Below are positions 8,538 through 17,540 of a DNA stretch of 64,000 nucleotides, piece by piece. The stretch lies in assembly GCA_937920635.1 (NCBI GenBank), contig CAKZUE010000033.1, forward strand, positions 1 through 64,000. The letters run 5' to 3'. The stretch's first letter is position 1. The number at the start of each line of letters is the position of its first letter. This DNA is from an uncultured Bryobacteraceae bacterium (GTDB taxonomy: Bacteria > Acidobacteriota > Terriglobia > Bryobacterales > Bryobacteraceae). A program made the position numbers and the translations under genes. The notes beneath the pieces are model-generated. The model did not search any database. It was not told where the DNA came from and saw only the letters and a list, made by a program, of their open reading frames with translations.

Positions 8538-10256
8538 TCACTGCGCCCGGCGTGTTCTGCCTGCCCAGTACGCGTCGGTGAGCGCCAGCACGGGGCGGAA
8601 CAAATGAGAGAAGTCTCCGATTCCTGCTTGATGCAAAACCGCGGCAGCCGCCAGCAGCGGCACATTCACGATGTGGCCCGGAATCCGCCGCGCGAACAGC
8701 TCCGCCAGCAACCGCCGGCAGTGTTGTGCGCCTCTCCACCGGCGGTTGTCTTTGACCAGTTCCCATTGCGATTTCAGGGACTCTGCGCCATCCTCTCGCA
8801 CGGGGCTTGGCAAACGCCCCGGATACTCCTGCCAACCAACGCGGAGACAGGAATCGGGCATCAGTCTCAGGACTTCATGGTAGAGACGATGATGGAGGAA
8901 AGGATCCAGCGGGGGCGCGATTTGGAGCACGGATCGGATCACTCTTCGGTCATAGAACGGGGCCGCAAGTTCGGCGCCAAGGCGGGGCGCGGCCTCGAGA
9001 AAATCGTGCAGATGCCGCCGGAGGTCTTCCGTCAGCACGAAAAGATGCATGGCCTTCTGCGGCGGCACGTGGGGCCAGCGATCCAGCGCGGCCCGCATCG
9101 CTTGCCGGGGCCTGTGCTCGAGGATCTCCCGCCAACGTCTTCGGAAGGGCCTTGGTGGCGCCCCGTGGCCCTTCAGGTAGGAAACGATGGCGGCATCCAC
9201 CTCGTTTTTCGCCAGCAGCGACATGGTCTCGGGCGGCATGAGCAGAAACCCGAGTGTTTCTCCGCCGCCGTCGCCGCTGAAAATGCGGCCCGGCAGAAAG
9301 GGGCGGGCCGCATTGCTCAGGACCGCCACGGCGGTGGCTCCGATGGTGACAGGCGGAGGATCGATATTGTGAGGGGACGCGTCGAGTTCGATGCCAAGAA
9401 GCGCGGCGAATCGCGTGGCGTAGTGGTAATCCCGGCTCTCAGGAATCTGGAGAGTCGCCGCCCGGACATGAAAGCCCATGTCATGCAGCAGCGCCGTGAC
9501 GCAGCGGGAGTCCAGGCCTCCGGAGAGCAGCGTCTGCACCGCAGCGCCTGGGGAGCGTGGCGCGCGGTCTCGCACGGCCGCGGTGAGCGCGGCTGCACAC
9601 TCAGCCGCAGCGGCGTCTAACGGGAGAGCGCGGAACTCAAGCCGGGACCAGTCGAAGTAACGGCCGCGCCGAATCCCTGAGGCTTGCCGGCAAAGATACT
9701 CGGAATCCCGCAGGACGCGGATCTCGCGATACAGCGTCAGGTCTCCCAGCGGGTAGCAGAACGCCTCTTGCTCGATGAACGCAGCGATGTCGAAAGTGCG
9801 CGGGACAGCAGGAATCCGGAGGAGAATCTCGAGGATGGTGGAAAAATACAGGGTGCCAGCGGATTCAACGAAGTATAGTGGCCACCCGCCAAGGCTGTCG
9901 GCTGCAAGCCAGAGGCGGGAAGAAGCTGCATCCCATGCCAGTGCGGCGAAAGTCCCGTTCGCCTGCGCGAGATCCTCAGGCCGGTTCTCGATCAGGCATC
10001 CGAGCAGCTGAGCCAGTCCGCCAGAGCCGTCTTCCGGCGGCTGCTCACCCTCCCAGAGGAGTTCGCCTGCCGCGGCGGCGATTCCCTGAGGGGATTCCAG
10101 CAAGGCAAACGACCGCGGCATTGGCGAACCGCACCACAGAGAGAGGGGCCCCTGGTGCAGCGGCCTGGCAGCCAGATTCATCTCCTCCAGAGCACGTTCG
10201 ATGTCCCGCGCCGACCCGGTTTCGTTCCCAGAACCGAAGTAGCCGCAAAAGAACAC
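8538..10256 (-). CDS. Asparagine-synthase-like protein with a non-N-terminal class II amidotransferase Cys
   Basis: The protein is about 572 residues. The N-terminal half has the class II glutamine amidotransferase pattern (FFCGYFG, GTFAALAWD, LAADSLGGWPLYF). The C-terminal half is an asparagine-synthase ATP-pyrophosphatase domain with the loop LLSGGLDSRC near residue 243 and a GDGGGE segment. Its role is adenylation of a carboxylate and amide formation. A functional glutaminase needs Cys as the first residue after Met, but with the GTG start the Cys is codon 4 and no start codon immediately precedes it. Glutaminase activity is therefore doubtful, as in lasso-cyclase and beta-lactam-synthetase relatives. 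The start is supported by TACAAT 6 bases upstream. It heads the minus-strand arm with GNAT and flippase. Confidence 0.82.
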   Translation of the reverse strand: MFFCGYFGSGNETGSARDIERALEEMNLAARPLHQGPLSLWCGSPMPRSFALLESPQGIAAAAGELLWEGEQPPEDGSGGLAQLLGCLIENRPEDLAQANGTFAALAWDAASSRLWLAADSLGGWPLYFVESAGTLYFSTILEILLRIPAVPRTFDIAAFIEQEAFCYPLGDLTLYREIRVLRDSEYLCRQASGIRRGRYFDWSRLEFRALPLDAAAAECAAALTAAVRDRAPRSPGAAVQTLLSGGLDSRCVTALLHDMGFHVRAATLQIPESRDYHYATRFAALLGIELDASPHNIDPPPVTIGATAVAVLSNAARPFLPGRIFSGDGGGETLGFLLMPPETMSLLAKNEVDAAIVSYLKGHGAPPRPFRRRWREILEHRPRQAMRAALDRWPHVPPQKAMHLFVLTEDLRRHLHDFLEAAPRLGAELAAPFYDRRVIRSVLQIAPPLDPFLHHRLYHEVLRLMPDSCLRVGWQEYPGRLPSPVREDGAESLKSQWELVKDNRRWRGAQHCRRLLAELFARRIPGHIVNVPLLAAAAVLHQAGIGDFSHLFRPVLALTDAYWAGRTRRAQ

Positions 10257-10834
10257 GCCTTTATTGTAGAGGCTGCGCCGCCAAACTGCACGAGTTCCAC
10301 CACGAACAGCGGGATCCGCGCAAATTCCACCGCAGTCGCTCGATGCGGAGCCGGACCGGAGTTTCGACGGCGCGCCGCCTGACCAACCCCCGTCATGCCG
10401 GAGTTCGCCACAATCGGGCACAACCCGGGAGGCTCCCATTTCTGACACGCCGGCAGGTTTCTCATTCTGGATGCAGCCGTATCCAGTGCACTGGAATGCC
10501 TGGGCGGGGCGCGTCTGGTTCGCAGACAAGCGGACGGTGCTTTGTTGGGAGAGAAAAATCTGGCCGCGTGGCGAGGTGTAGGCCGCTCTGGCTTGCCGGA
10601 TTCCTTTCCCTGCCTGACCGGAACCGGTATCCCAGGCACCGTGTGCTGCCCGAGTTTTCGTGGCAGTGGCCCATCCAATGGCGCGAAGAATTCCGGCGCG
10701 ATGCTTCCGCGCCGCATGGTATCCTGTGTTGTCGCTGCCACACCTTCCGATCCCGAGGTGGCAGCAAAACCTATATAGAGAGGCAGACGGCGGCTGCACC
10801 CAGCCCTGGCGGGGGAAGTCTTCCGTTGTGGTTG
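10257..10834. other. Divergent intergenic region, 578 bp, no supported gene
   Basis: Long open frames exist on both strands, but their translations look like random GC-rich sequence (many Arg, Pro, Ser and stray Cys, no domain pattern). The region separates the two arms of the putative glycan locus and should carry their promoters. Visible elements are TACAAT at 10263-10268 for the minus arm, an inverted repeat (GCTGCCAC at 10734-10741, GTGGCAGC at 10758-10765) and a TATATA box at 10772-10777 on the plus-strand side. Confidence 0.6.
10263..10268 (-). promoter_or_regulatory. -10-like TACAAT at leaderless GTG start of asparagine-synthase-like gene
   Basis: TACAAT is followed by AAAGGC and then the GTG at 10256, so the spacing is 6 bases. 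A good -35 was not seen. The spacing suits a transcript that starts on or beside the start codon. Confidence 0.45.
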
Positions 10835-11893
10835 ATGACGGGGAACGCGCTGGCTTCACAAAGGTTTCGGCTGGTAATCGCCGGATGTGGCGCGATTACG
10901 GCCAGCAGCCATCTTCCTGCTGCATTGCGGTCTCCGCTGGTGGAAGTCGTAGCCCTGGTGGATCCGTCTCTGGCCCGGGCGGACTCGCTCGCGCAACAGT
11001 TCGGCATTCGGCCGCGCCTGTGCCTGCGGCTCGAGGAGGCCATCGAGGGTGCGGACGGGGTGCTGGTGGCCACGCCTAACCACACGCATCTGGAACTCAC
11101 GGCAGTCTCGCTGGGCCGCGGAGTGCCCGTGCTGGTGGAGAAGCCGATGACGGCGACACTCGATGAAGCGGACCGTCTGTGCGCTCTGGCCCAGGAGCGG
11201 AACACGGTTGTAGCGGTGGGATTCTCCACCCGGTTTTACCCGGCCGTGGAGTTGATGGAGCGCCTTCTTCGGCAAAAATACTTCGGCGCCGTGCGGTCCC
11301 TCCGGTATGAGTTCGGCACCCGGGGAGGGTGGGCGCCGCTGTCCTCGTACAATCAGGACAAGTAGGCATCTGGAGGCGGCGTCCTTGTTGTCACCGGCAG
11401 CCACTTTCTGGACCGGGTCATCGCGTGGTTCGGCTATCCGGAAGTGTTGGAATACCGGGATGACAGCTTCGGAGGCCCGGAAGCGAACGCGTTTGGCCGG
11501 CTGAGGTTTTCGCCTCCGGGTTCGGAACCGTTCGAGGCGGCCTTCCTGCTGTCGAAGACCGCTGCGCTCAAGAACCGAATCGTACTCGAGACAGAAGCGG
11601 GCCTGTGCGAGCTGGGAGAATCGGAAAGCGCCGAGATTTCGCTTCGCCCCGCTTCGGCTCCGGATCTGCTGGTGCGCATCTCAACCAACCGCCCCGATAG
11701 GGCCGGTATGCGGGCGGCGCAGGCGCAACTGGAGGATTTTGTCAACGCAGTGCGGAAAGGCTGTGCGCCGCGTGTCGGATGCGAGGCCGGCCGTCTTTCG
11801 GTGCAACTCACGGCCAGTCTGTACGCGGCACGGCAGCCGCTCCCGGAGCCCTGGATGTGGTACGCCTCCCGGCGTTCGGAGCAGCGCGCATGA
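10835..11893 (+). pseudogene. Gfo/Idh/MocA-family oxidoreductase interrupted by an in-frame TAG
   Basis: The N-terminal Rossmann half (VIAGCGAITASSHLPA, then VLVEKPMTATLDEADRLC) reads from about 10835 to a TAG at 11363-11365. The same frame then continues without another stop to 11893 with exactly the expected continuation: a GGGVLVVTGSHFLDRVIAWFG segment, the usual Gly-rich loop and His-x2-Asp helix of the Gfo/Idh substrate domain. The intact protein would be about 352 residues with the stop at codon 177. A single C-to-T change of CAG would explain it. It is a recent pseudogene, a sequencing error or, less likely, read through. A TTG at 10826 is an alternative start with better spacing to GGGGGAAG. 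The stop overlaps the epimerase start as ATGA. Confidence 0.8.
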
Positions 11894-13056
11894 AGGACGG
11901 TACGCTGGTCGTATTCGGCGCCTCCGGACTGGTGGGGGGAGCTCTCTGCGAGAGACTGTTTTTCACGGGCGAGTGGCGCTTCGTTCCTGTGATCCGCTCC
12001 AGCGGCGGCGCGGCGCGGCTGGCAAGATTGATGCCCGCCGAGACGTTTGTGTTTGCCGATCTACTGGACCCCAATTCGTTCCGCCGCCTGCTTGGCGAAG
12101 AGTCAATTGTCGTCAATTGCGCGCGGGGAGGCGATGCGGATATGCAGCGCGGCCTCCTGAACCTGATCAGCGAGTGCCGCCGGCGACGCGTGCGCAAATT
12201 CATCCACATCAGCAGCGTCGCCGTTTTCGGAGATGACCCGCCACCCGGGAGCGAACAGCCAGGTTGCACCGAATTCCGCCTGCTGACCGAATACGGCCGG
12301 ATCAAACGCTGGCAGGATGAGCAGGTGCTGAAACTGCACAGGCAGGGCATTCCCTCGTACATTCTTTGTCCGGGAAACATCAGCGGCCCTTACAGTTCAT
12401 GGTCCGCCGGTTTCGCTTCAAGGCTGTTGTCTCATGCCCTGCCGCTGGTGGACGGCGGGCAATACCCGGTCAACGCAGTTCATGTCGACAATCTTGTGGA
12501 GGCCCTGCTCGCTGCCGCTGCCGCGGCGAGTGGCGCCGGACAAAGGTATTTCGTCAACGAGCCGGATCCCGTCACATGGCGGCAATATGTAGAGGATCTC
12601 TGCCGGATTCTTGATATTCCGCCGCGCACCCTTCCGGTAAGCAGAGAGGACGTTCTGCGGTTCATGCGGACGCCGGCGCCGACCGCCGGTCTGACAGAAC
12701 ATCTGAGAATCCTGCTCTCCGGCGAATTTCGCAATGCCGTCTCCATGCTGCCTGTAATGGCTTGGCTGAACCGCAAAGCTGCGGCAACCTTCGAATCGTT
12801 GCCACGCCACTGGCGCGCAGCTATCCGCCGGAAGATGAGCCGGCCGGTGACGATCGCCAGGCAGGCAACCGGTCCCGACCTGTCGGAATCCTGGGTCCGG
12901 GTGCAAGTGAGGCGCACGTTCCATAGTCCGGCCAGCCTTGCTGCAGGACTTGGTTGGCGTCCCGTGTTGAGCTACGAGGAGGGGCTCCGGTTGACTGGCG
13001 AGTGGCTTCGCTTCATTGGTCTCCACGGGGCCGGATCCGGGAGCGTGTTGTCCTGA
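11890..13056 (+). CDS. NAD(P)-dependent epimerase/dehydratase (extended SDR)
   Basis: This 388-residue protein has the extended-SDR cofactor motif GASGLVG near residues 10-16, the active-site Ser strand HISSVAVFG and the catalytic YxxxK (EYGRIKRWQDE). It should act on a nucleotide-sugar or similar substrate as epimerase, dehydratase or reductase; the substrate is not evident. The ATG overlaps the stop of the interrupted oxidoreductase (ATGA), which implies translational coupling and possible polarity from the upstream TAG. About 80-100 residues after the usual core (FMRTPAPTAG onward, with MSRPVTIARQATG) form a tail also seen in epimerases of polysaccharide clusters. It likely works with the flippase arm. 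Confidence 0.88.
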   Translation: MKDGTLVVFGASGLVGGALCERLFFTGEWRFVPVIRSSGGAARLARLMPAETFVFADLLDPNSFRRLLGEESIVVNCARGGDADMQRGLLNLISECRRRRVRKFIHISSVAVFGDDPPPGSEQPGCTEFRLLTEYGRIKRWQDEQVLKLHRQGIPSYILCPGNISGPYSSWSAGFASRLLSHALPLVDGGQYPVNAVHVDNLVEALLAAAAAASGAGQRYFVNEPDPVTWRQYVEDLCRILDIPPRTLPVSREDVLRFMRTPAPTAGLTEHLRILLSGEFRNAVSMLPVMAWLNRKAAATFESLPRHWRAAIRRKMSRPVTIARQATGPDLSESWVRVQVRRTFHSPASLAAGLGWRPVLSYEEGLRLTGEWLRFIGLHGAGSGSVLS

Positions 13057-13464
13057 TGGCAGATGTCGTTCTCAGGACGGCTCATGAGATCTCAGATCTT
13101 TCCTTGCGGCGGTTCTCACCGGAAACGTGTTGAATCCAGATCCCTCTACGATGCCGGAAAGGCAGGCAGCCGCCATATCCGATGCCTGAATGGCAAGCAC
13201 CGCCAGGCTGCGCCCGGGGGCGGATCGCATTGGGATTGGCGCGACACCAGCGGGCCAGCCCGGACGAAGCCGGCGCCCTTAAACCGGGAGTGGGGTGGTT
13301 TTCCGGTAGATTCCAAACGCCGCCCGCCACGGCAGTAACCTGGCGGGCTGGTGCTGACGTCTCATAGACAATCCCCGTTACGAGTGCGGGCGCCCTCACC
13401 CCAACACCCAACCAAAAGGCGCCCGCATACCTCCTGCCTGGAATCGCCCCCTCTTCGCCGTCAC
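13057..13464. other. Convergent intergenic region, 408 bp, no supported gene
   Basis: This stretch lies between the epimerase stop and the stop of the peptidase-glycosidase gene. I see no domain-like ORF on either strand. The only clear structure is the hairpin at 13385-13427. The remaining sequence looks like decayed or non-coding DNA with a slightly more even base composition than its neighbours. Confidence 0.55.
13385..13427. terminator. Hairpin in convergent gap
   Basis: A perfect 10-bp inverted repeat (TGCGGGCGCC/GGCGCCCGCA) with a 23-base loop lies between two converging genes. No T tract follows, so a terminator role is inferred from position only. Confidence 0.35.
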
Positions 13465-16400
13465 CTACAAAGGCCTTTCCGTCGTGATCTCGTACCATGG
13501 GGTTTCGGCGCTCAGGCGGAAGCGGTAGCCCTGCGGCGTCTTCTCCACCGGAATGGACCCAAGACGCTTGCCCGTCCCATCCAGCGGATACACCGAAATG
13601 GCGCGCAGCTTTGATTTGAGCGTCACCGTGGCTTCCACATGCTCCATGACCACGGTGCCGGAAACAGAAAAGGGCGAAGACGGCCGCTCCGGGTTCTCCG
13701 GGGCCAGCGTAAACCAGGACGGGTCCTTTTTGTACTGGATCAGTTTCTGGTTCTCGCCCAGCGTGAAGCCCGGACTGGTGAGCAGCAGCCGGGCTGATGT
13801 TTCCAGGGGCTTGCCGTCCAGAGCCGTGAGCAGGATCGACGCGAAACCACGATCCCGTGACGAGAGGGCAACCGTCACCGGTCCCGCCGTTGCAGGTTCA
13901 TCCAGCAAAAAGCCGAAAACGCCCGCCGCCTGTTCGGAGTGGATGAGGAAAAGCTGGCGCACGGGATCGTAGCTGATGTCGCCATTGTCGGCGCGATAGG
14001 GAGGCTGCGCCTTTTCTCCTCGGGGCGCCATTTCCACCGCGGGGTCGACCGCGATGCGGCGGGCAAAGGCGAGATTGGGATCAACGCCGAGGGTTTCAAA
14101 AAACGTGGCCAGGCGGAATTGCATGCGCTCAGCGGTGGCCTTTTCGCGCAGCGAGCGCGGCATCGGCACGACGAATTCGCGCTCCGCGGGGCGCACCAGG
14201 CCCTTGCGGAAAAGATAACCGGCCTGCCCAAAGGCGGCCAGTTTCGAGAAATCGCCGTTCAGGTTGAACCCGGAGGGCGCGTTGCGGTCCCAGGCGCGGC
14301 CATGTTCGTAAGCAAAGTGCATCACGCCGTCCCAGTCCTGGAAAGCCGAGAAGGCGGCGAACGTCGGATCGATCTCCGCAGCCTGGCGGTTGGGATAGGG
14401 CTGGTTGAATTCGCTCACGGTGTACGGCTTGTTGGCCTGCCGCGCGAAGGCTTTGTGGAGGTATTGCAGGTAGCCGGAACCGGCGCCGGAGGTGTCGCGG
14501 ATACGCCAGTCGGTCGAGTCCCAGGGGCGGTTCGGGAAGTTGTAGTGGTCGATGTAAAAGTGGTCGTCGATGTAGTCCAGTCCCGCGTGCGTGTCGAAGT
14601 GGAACGGACCGCCAAACTCCACCTGTGTGCCGGTGACCGGGACGGAGGGGCCCAACCGCTCCCGCACCGCGGCGGCGATGCGGTCCAGATACGCCTTGTC
14701 GCGGGCGATCACCTCCTCCAAGGTCGCGTCCGGCCAGTATTTCTTCAGCGCGCCGGTCTGGAACGAGTACAGCAGCGAGCTTTCATTGTTGATCTCGACC
14801 ATCGCGAGCACGGGGTCGTCCTTCAGGCGCAGCGCGTCGATGACCTGACGCGCGTATACGCACTGAAGCTCCACCATCCGGTCATTGAGTATGTGGACGG
14901 GCTTCGACTGGTTGGGGATGGGGAAGTCGAACGAGCCAATGGGATCGATGCCGGGGCGGAAGGTGTAGCCGACGTGCAGGTTGAGATTGACGTAGATGCC
15001 CTCTTCGCGGTAGGCGTCGAGCAGCGCCCGGAGGCGTTCCACGGCGACAGGATTCAGCGTGGGGTACGGGCCGGTGGTGAGGATGGAGCGGGCGTTCGCC
15101 GGATCTGCGTCGGGGCTTGTGTCCATGTGGTGCAGGCGGACGAGATTCACGCCGAGACGGCGCAGGCGCTTTGCGATTCGGGCGGCGTCGGCGGGCTCAG
15201 GGAAATTTCCGCCGAAGGCGAGGTTGACGCCCCAGAACCGGACGCGGCGTCCAAGCGCATCGACGAAACGCCCGTCCCGCACCGTGATGCGGTGATCCGG
15301 CGTCAGCGGCTGATTGAGGAACGAGAAGTCAACCGCGCCGATCAGGCGGTCCTGGTCGATGGAGACGCGGAACATCCGCGGCTCGGGTTCGGGCAATAGC
15401 GCCCGGTGCAGAAACGCCATCACATCGGCTGACTCGTCGATGATCTTGGACGTGGGCTTGCCAGCCCCGTGGCCGGCGGATGTTTCAATGCGGATCAGAA
15501 TGGGCGCTTCGCCGCCCTGCGCCTCCTGAAGCGTGGCCGCGTACTTGAAGGAATGCGCGGGAACGACGCGGTCGTCGTGATCCGCCGTGAGAACGAGCGT
15601 GGCCGGATACGCCGTGCCCGGGCGGATGTTGTGCAGCGGCGAATAGCGGTAGATAGTCTGGAATTCCTCGGGATTTTTCGGCGAGCCGTACTCGGTGGCC
15701 CAGGCGTGGCCGATGGTAAAGCGGTCGAAGCGGAGCATGTCCATCACACCCACCGCGGGAATGGCCGCGGCGAACAGGTCTGGCCGCTGGTTGACCACCG
15801 CGCCGACGAGCAGGCCGCCGTTGGAGCCGCCGCGGATGGCGAGTTTCCTCGCATTCGTGTACTGGCGGGAGATCAGGTGTTCGGCGGCGGCGATGAAGTC
15901 ATCAAACACGTTCTGCTTGTTCTGTTTCATGCCGGCGCGGTGCCAGTCCTCGCCGTATTCGCCGCCGCCGCGCAGGTTGGCCGAGGCGTAGACGCCTCCC
16001 CGTTCCAGCCAGGCGAGGGTGAAGACGTTGAAAGCCGGAGTGACGGAGATGTTGAACCCGCCATAACCGTACAGCAGGGCGGGATGAGAACCGTCCAGCG
16101 CAAGCCCCTTGCGCGCGGTGATGTAAATGGGGATGCGCGCGCCGTCCCTGCTGACTGCGAATTCCTGGCGGGTTTCGTACTTAGCCGGGTCGAAGGGCAA
16201 TTTCGAAGGAAACAGAGGGCTGCAGCCGCCCTCCGCGCAGCGGTACAGCGTCTCGGGCGTCATGAAGTTCGTCACCGAGAACACCGAGGAGGAGTCCTCG
16301 GCGAGCGTGATGGAGGAGTTCTGCGGCAGCGGCACGGAGCGCGGCGCGCCGCCGGAGAGCGGCACGACCTTCACCAGCGCCGAGACGTCATGCATGTAAT

Positions 16401-17469
16401 TCAGCACGATCTGATCTCCCGCGAGGCGAGCCTGGCGCAGCGTGTCGGCGGCTTCGGCTACCACGGTGCGCCAGTTGGCCGGGGCCGGATTTGTCAGATC
16501 GATCTCGATCACGCGGTAGCGCGGCGCGCCGTCGTTGGTGAGCAGCAGGATGCGCGAGCCGCGGCTGCCGATGAAGCGGTAGGAAAAACGGAACTCGCCC
16601 ACGATCGGCCTGGGCGCGGGTTCAGACGCCTGAAGGTCGATGGAGTGGATCAGGCGTTCAATCGCCGTGCTGCCAGCGGTCTCCAGGATCAGGTAGCGCC
16701 CGTCGGCGGTCAGATGCGGAGTGAACGACCAGCGGGGCTGATCAGGTCTGCGGTATGCGATGGTGTCCGCCGATTGGGGCGTCCCAATGCGGTGGTAGTA
16801 GAGAGTGAAGTTCTCGTTGACGGCTTGCAGGGCGGCGCCTTTCTGCGGCTCGGGATAGCGCCCGTACCAGAAGCCTTCGCCTTTTGCGTCCCATTCTGCG
16901 GACGAAAATTTCGACCACTCGAGCGTGTCGGGCAGATCCTTCGCTGAGGCGACATCCCGCACGCGCCACGTCACCCAGTCGGAGCCGGAGCGGGAGACGG
17001 CATAAGCCAGCAGACGTCCGTCGCGTGAGATGGAGAACGTGTTGATGGAAGCAGTGCCATCCGGCGACAGGGTGTTGGCGTCCAGCAGCACGCGGTCCTT
17101 GCCTGCTTCGCGCACATAGAGAACGGGTTGGTTTTGCAGCCCCGACTGGCGCAGAAATAACACGCGCGGACCACGGACGAAATAGCCCGCCACTGCGCCG
17201 CCGCCGCGATTGACCGTGGGGTAGCGGTCGTATTGATGGAGCCGCTCGAGCAGCGCCCGAATTGCAGGGCGCTGCGGGATGCGCGAGAGAAACGCCTGCG
17301 TGCGCGTGTTCTGCGCCTGGATCCAGGCGCGGGTCTCCGGCGAGTCCGGGTCTTCGAGCCACCGGAAGTTCTCCGTGACGGAGACGCCGTGGAACACCTC
17401 TGTCGTTGGCCTGGGCGTATTCTGCGCCGCTAGCGGAAGCCAGCAGAAGAACCAGACAAGCCTTCGCAT
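13465..17469 (-). CDS. Secreted fusion of prolyl oligopeptidase (S9A) and clan-A glycoside hydrolase
   Basis: One uninterrupted frame of 1334 residues. Residues 1-15 are a Sec signal ([11 protein letters not shown]). Residues about 20-693 are an S9A prolyl oligopeptidase: an N-terminal PxxTEVFHG...NFRWLED segment, a beta-propeller, then an alpha/beta hydrolase with Ser549 in RGGSNGG, Asp in TADHDDRV (about 632-633) and His667 in SAGHGAGKP. Residues about 700-1334 form a second enzyme-like unit with a TIM barrel ([22 protein letters not shown]). It has candidate acid/base Glu896 in VEINNES and nucleophile Glu1020 in YTVSEFNQP, and ends in a beta domain. Each half is normally a separate protein. 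The ATG follows TATGAT by 6 bases. The fusion could be real or could reflect loss of a stop between two adjacent genes. Confidence 0.88.
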   Translation of the reverse strand: MRRLVWFFCWLPLAAQNTPRPTTEVFHGVSVTENFRWLEDPDSPETRAWIQAQNTRTQAFLSRIPQRPAIRALLERLHQYDRYPTVNRGGGAVAGYFVRGPRVLFLRQSGLQNQPVLYVREAGKDRVLLDANTLSPDGTASINTFSISRDGRLLAYAVSRSGSDWVTWRVRDVASAKDLPDTLEWSKFSSAEWDAKGEGFWYGRYPEPQKGAALQAVNENFTLYYHRIGTPQSADTIAYRRPDQPRWSFTPHLTADGRYLILETAGSTAIERLIHSIDLQASEPAPRPIVGEFRFSYRFIGSRGSRILLLTNDGAPRYRVIEIDLTNPAPANWRTVVAEAADTLRQARLAGDQIVLNYMHDVSALVKVVPLSGGAPRSVPLPQNSSITLAEDSSSVFSVTNFMTPETLYRCAEGGCSPLFPSKLPFDPAKYETRQEFAVSRDGARIPIYITARKGLALDGSHPALLYGYGGFNISVTPAFNVFTLAWLERGGVYASANLRGGGEYGEDWHRAGMKQNKQNVFDDFIAAAEHLISRQYTNARKLAIRGGSNGGLLVGAVVNQRPDLFAAAIPAVGVMDMLRFDRFTIGHAWATEYGSPKNPEEFQTIYRYSPLHNIRPGTAYPATLVLTADHDDRVVPAHSFKYAATLQEAQGGEAPILIRIETSAGHGAGKPTSKIIDESADVMAFLHRALLPEPEPRMFRVSIDQDRLIGAVDFSFLNQPLTPDHRITVRDGRFVDALGRRVRFWGVNLAFGGNFPEPADAARIAKRLRRLGVNLVRLHHMDTSPDADPANARSILTTGPYPTLNPVAVERLRALLDAYREEGIYVNLNLHVGYTFRPGIDPIGSFDFPIPNQSKPVHILNDRMVELQCVYARQVIDALRLKDDPVLAMVEINNESSLLYSFQTGALKKYWPDATLEEVIARDKAYLDRIAAAVRERLGPSVPVTGTQVEFGGPFHFDTHAGLDYIDDHFYIDHYNFPNRPWDSTDWRIRDTSGAGSGYLQYLHKAFARQANKPYTVSEFNQPYPNRQAAEIDPTFAAFSAFQDWDGVMHFAYEHGRAWDRNAPSGFNLNGDFSKLAAFGQAGYLFRKGLVRPAEREFVVPMPRSLREKATAERMQFRLATFFETLGVDPNLAFARRIAVDPAVEMAPRGEKAQPPYRADNGDISYDPVRQLFLIHSEQAAGVFGFLLDEPATAGPVTVALSSRDRGFASILLTALDGKPLETSARLLLTSPGFTLGENQKLIQYKKDPSWFTLAPENPERPSSPFSVSGTVVMEHVEATVTLKSKLRAISVYPLDGTGKRLGSIPVEKTPQGYRFRLSAETPWYEITTERPL

Positions 17470-17475
17470 GGCACG

Positions 17476-17481
17476 ATCATA
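17476..17481 (-). promoter_or_regulatory. -10-like TATGAT, leaderless start of peptidase-glycosidase fusion
   Basis: TATGAT, a close match to TATAAT, ends 6 bases before the ATG at 17469, with no Shine-Dalgarno sequence between. Confidence 0.45.
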
Positions 17482-17540
17482 TCGCCGCGCCCGGCACGCA
17501 GGCGCGCGCGTTGCCTACGATAAAGACTTCAGGAGTTCCG

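Noticed and set aside
8538-10834. Lasso-peptide or other RiPP cluster around the asparagine-synthase-like gene
   Set aside because: No RRE/PqqD-like protein, transglutaminase-type leader peptidase or convincing short precursor lies nearby. The neighbours (GNAT, flippase, Gfo/Idh, epimerase) point to sugar chemistry.
9878-10834. N-terminal extension of the oxidoreductase frame by about 319 codons
   Set aside because: It overlaps the asparagine-synthase-like gene on the other strand and its translation has no domain pattern; the Rossmann start at about 10835 is the natural N-terminus.
11363-11365. Pyrrolysine decoding of the in-frame TAG
   Set aside because: No pyl genes or tRNA-Pyl are visible, the family has no conserved UAG here as far as I know, and a CAG-to-TAG change explains it simply.
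13057-13464. Small genes in the gap after the epimerase
   Set aside because: Candidate frames on both strands are short, begin without ribosome-binding sites and show no recognisable pattern.
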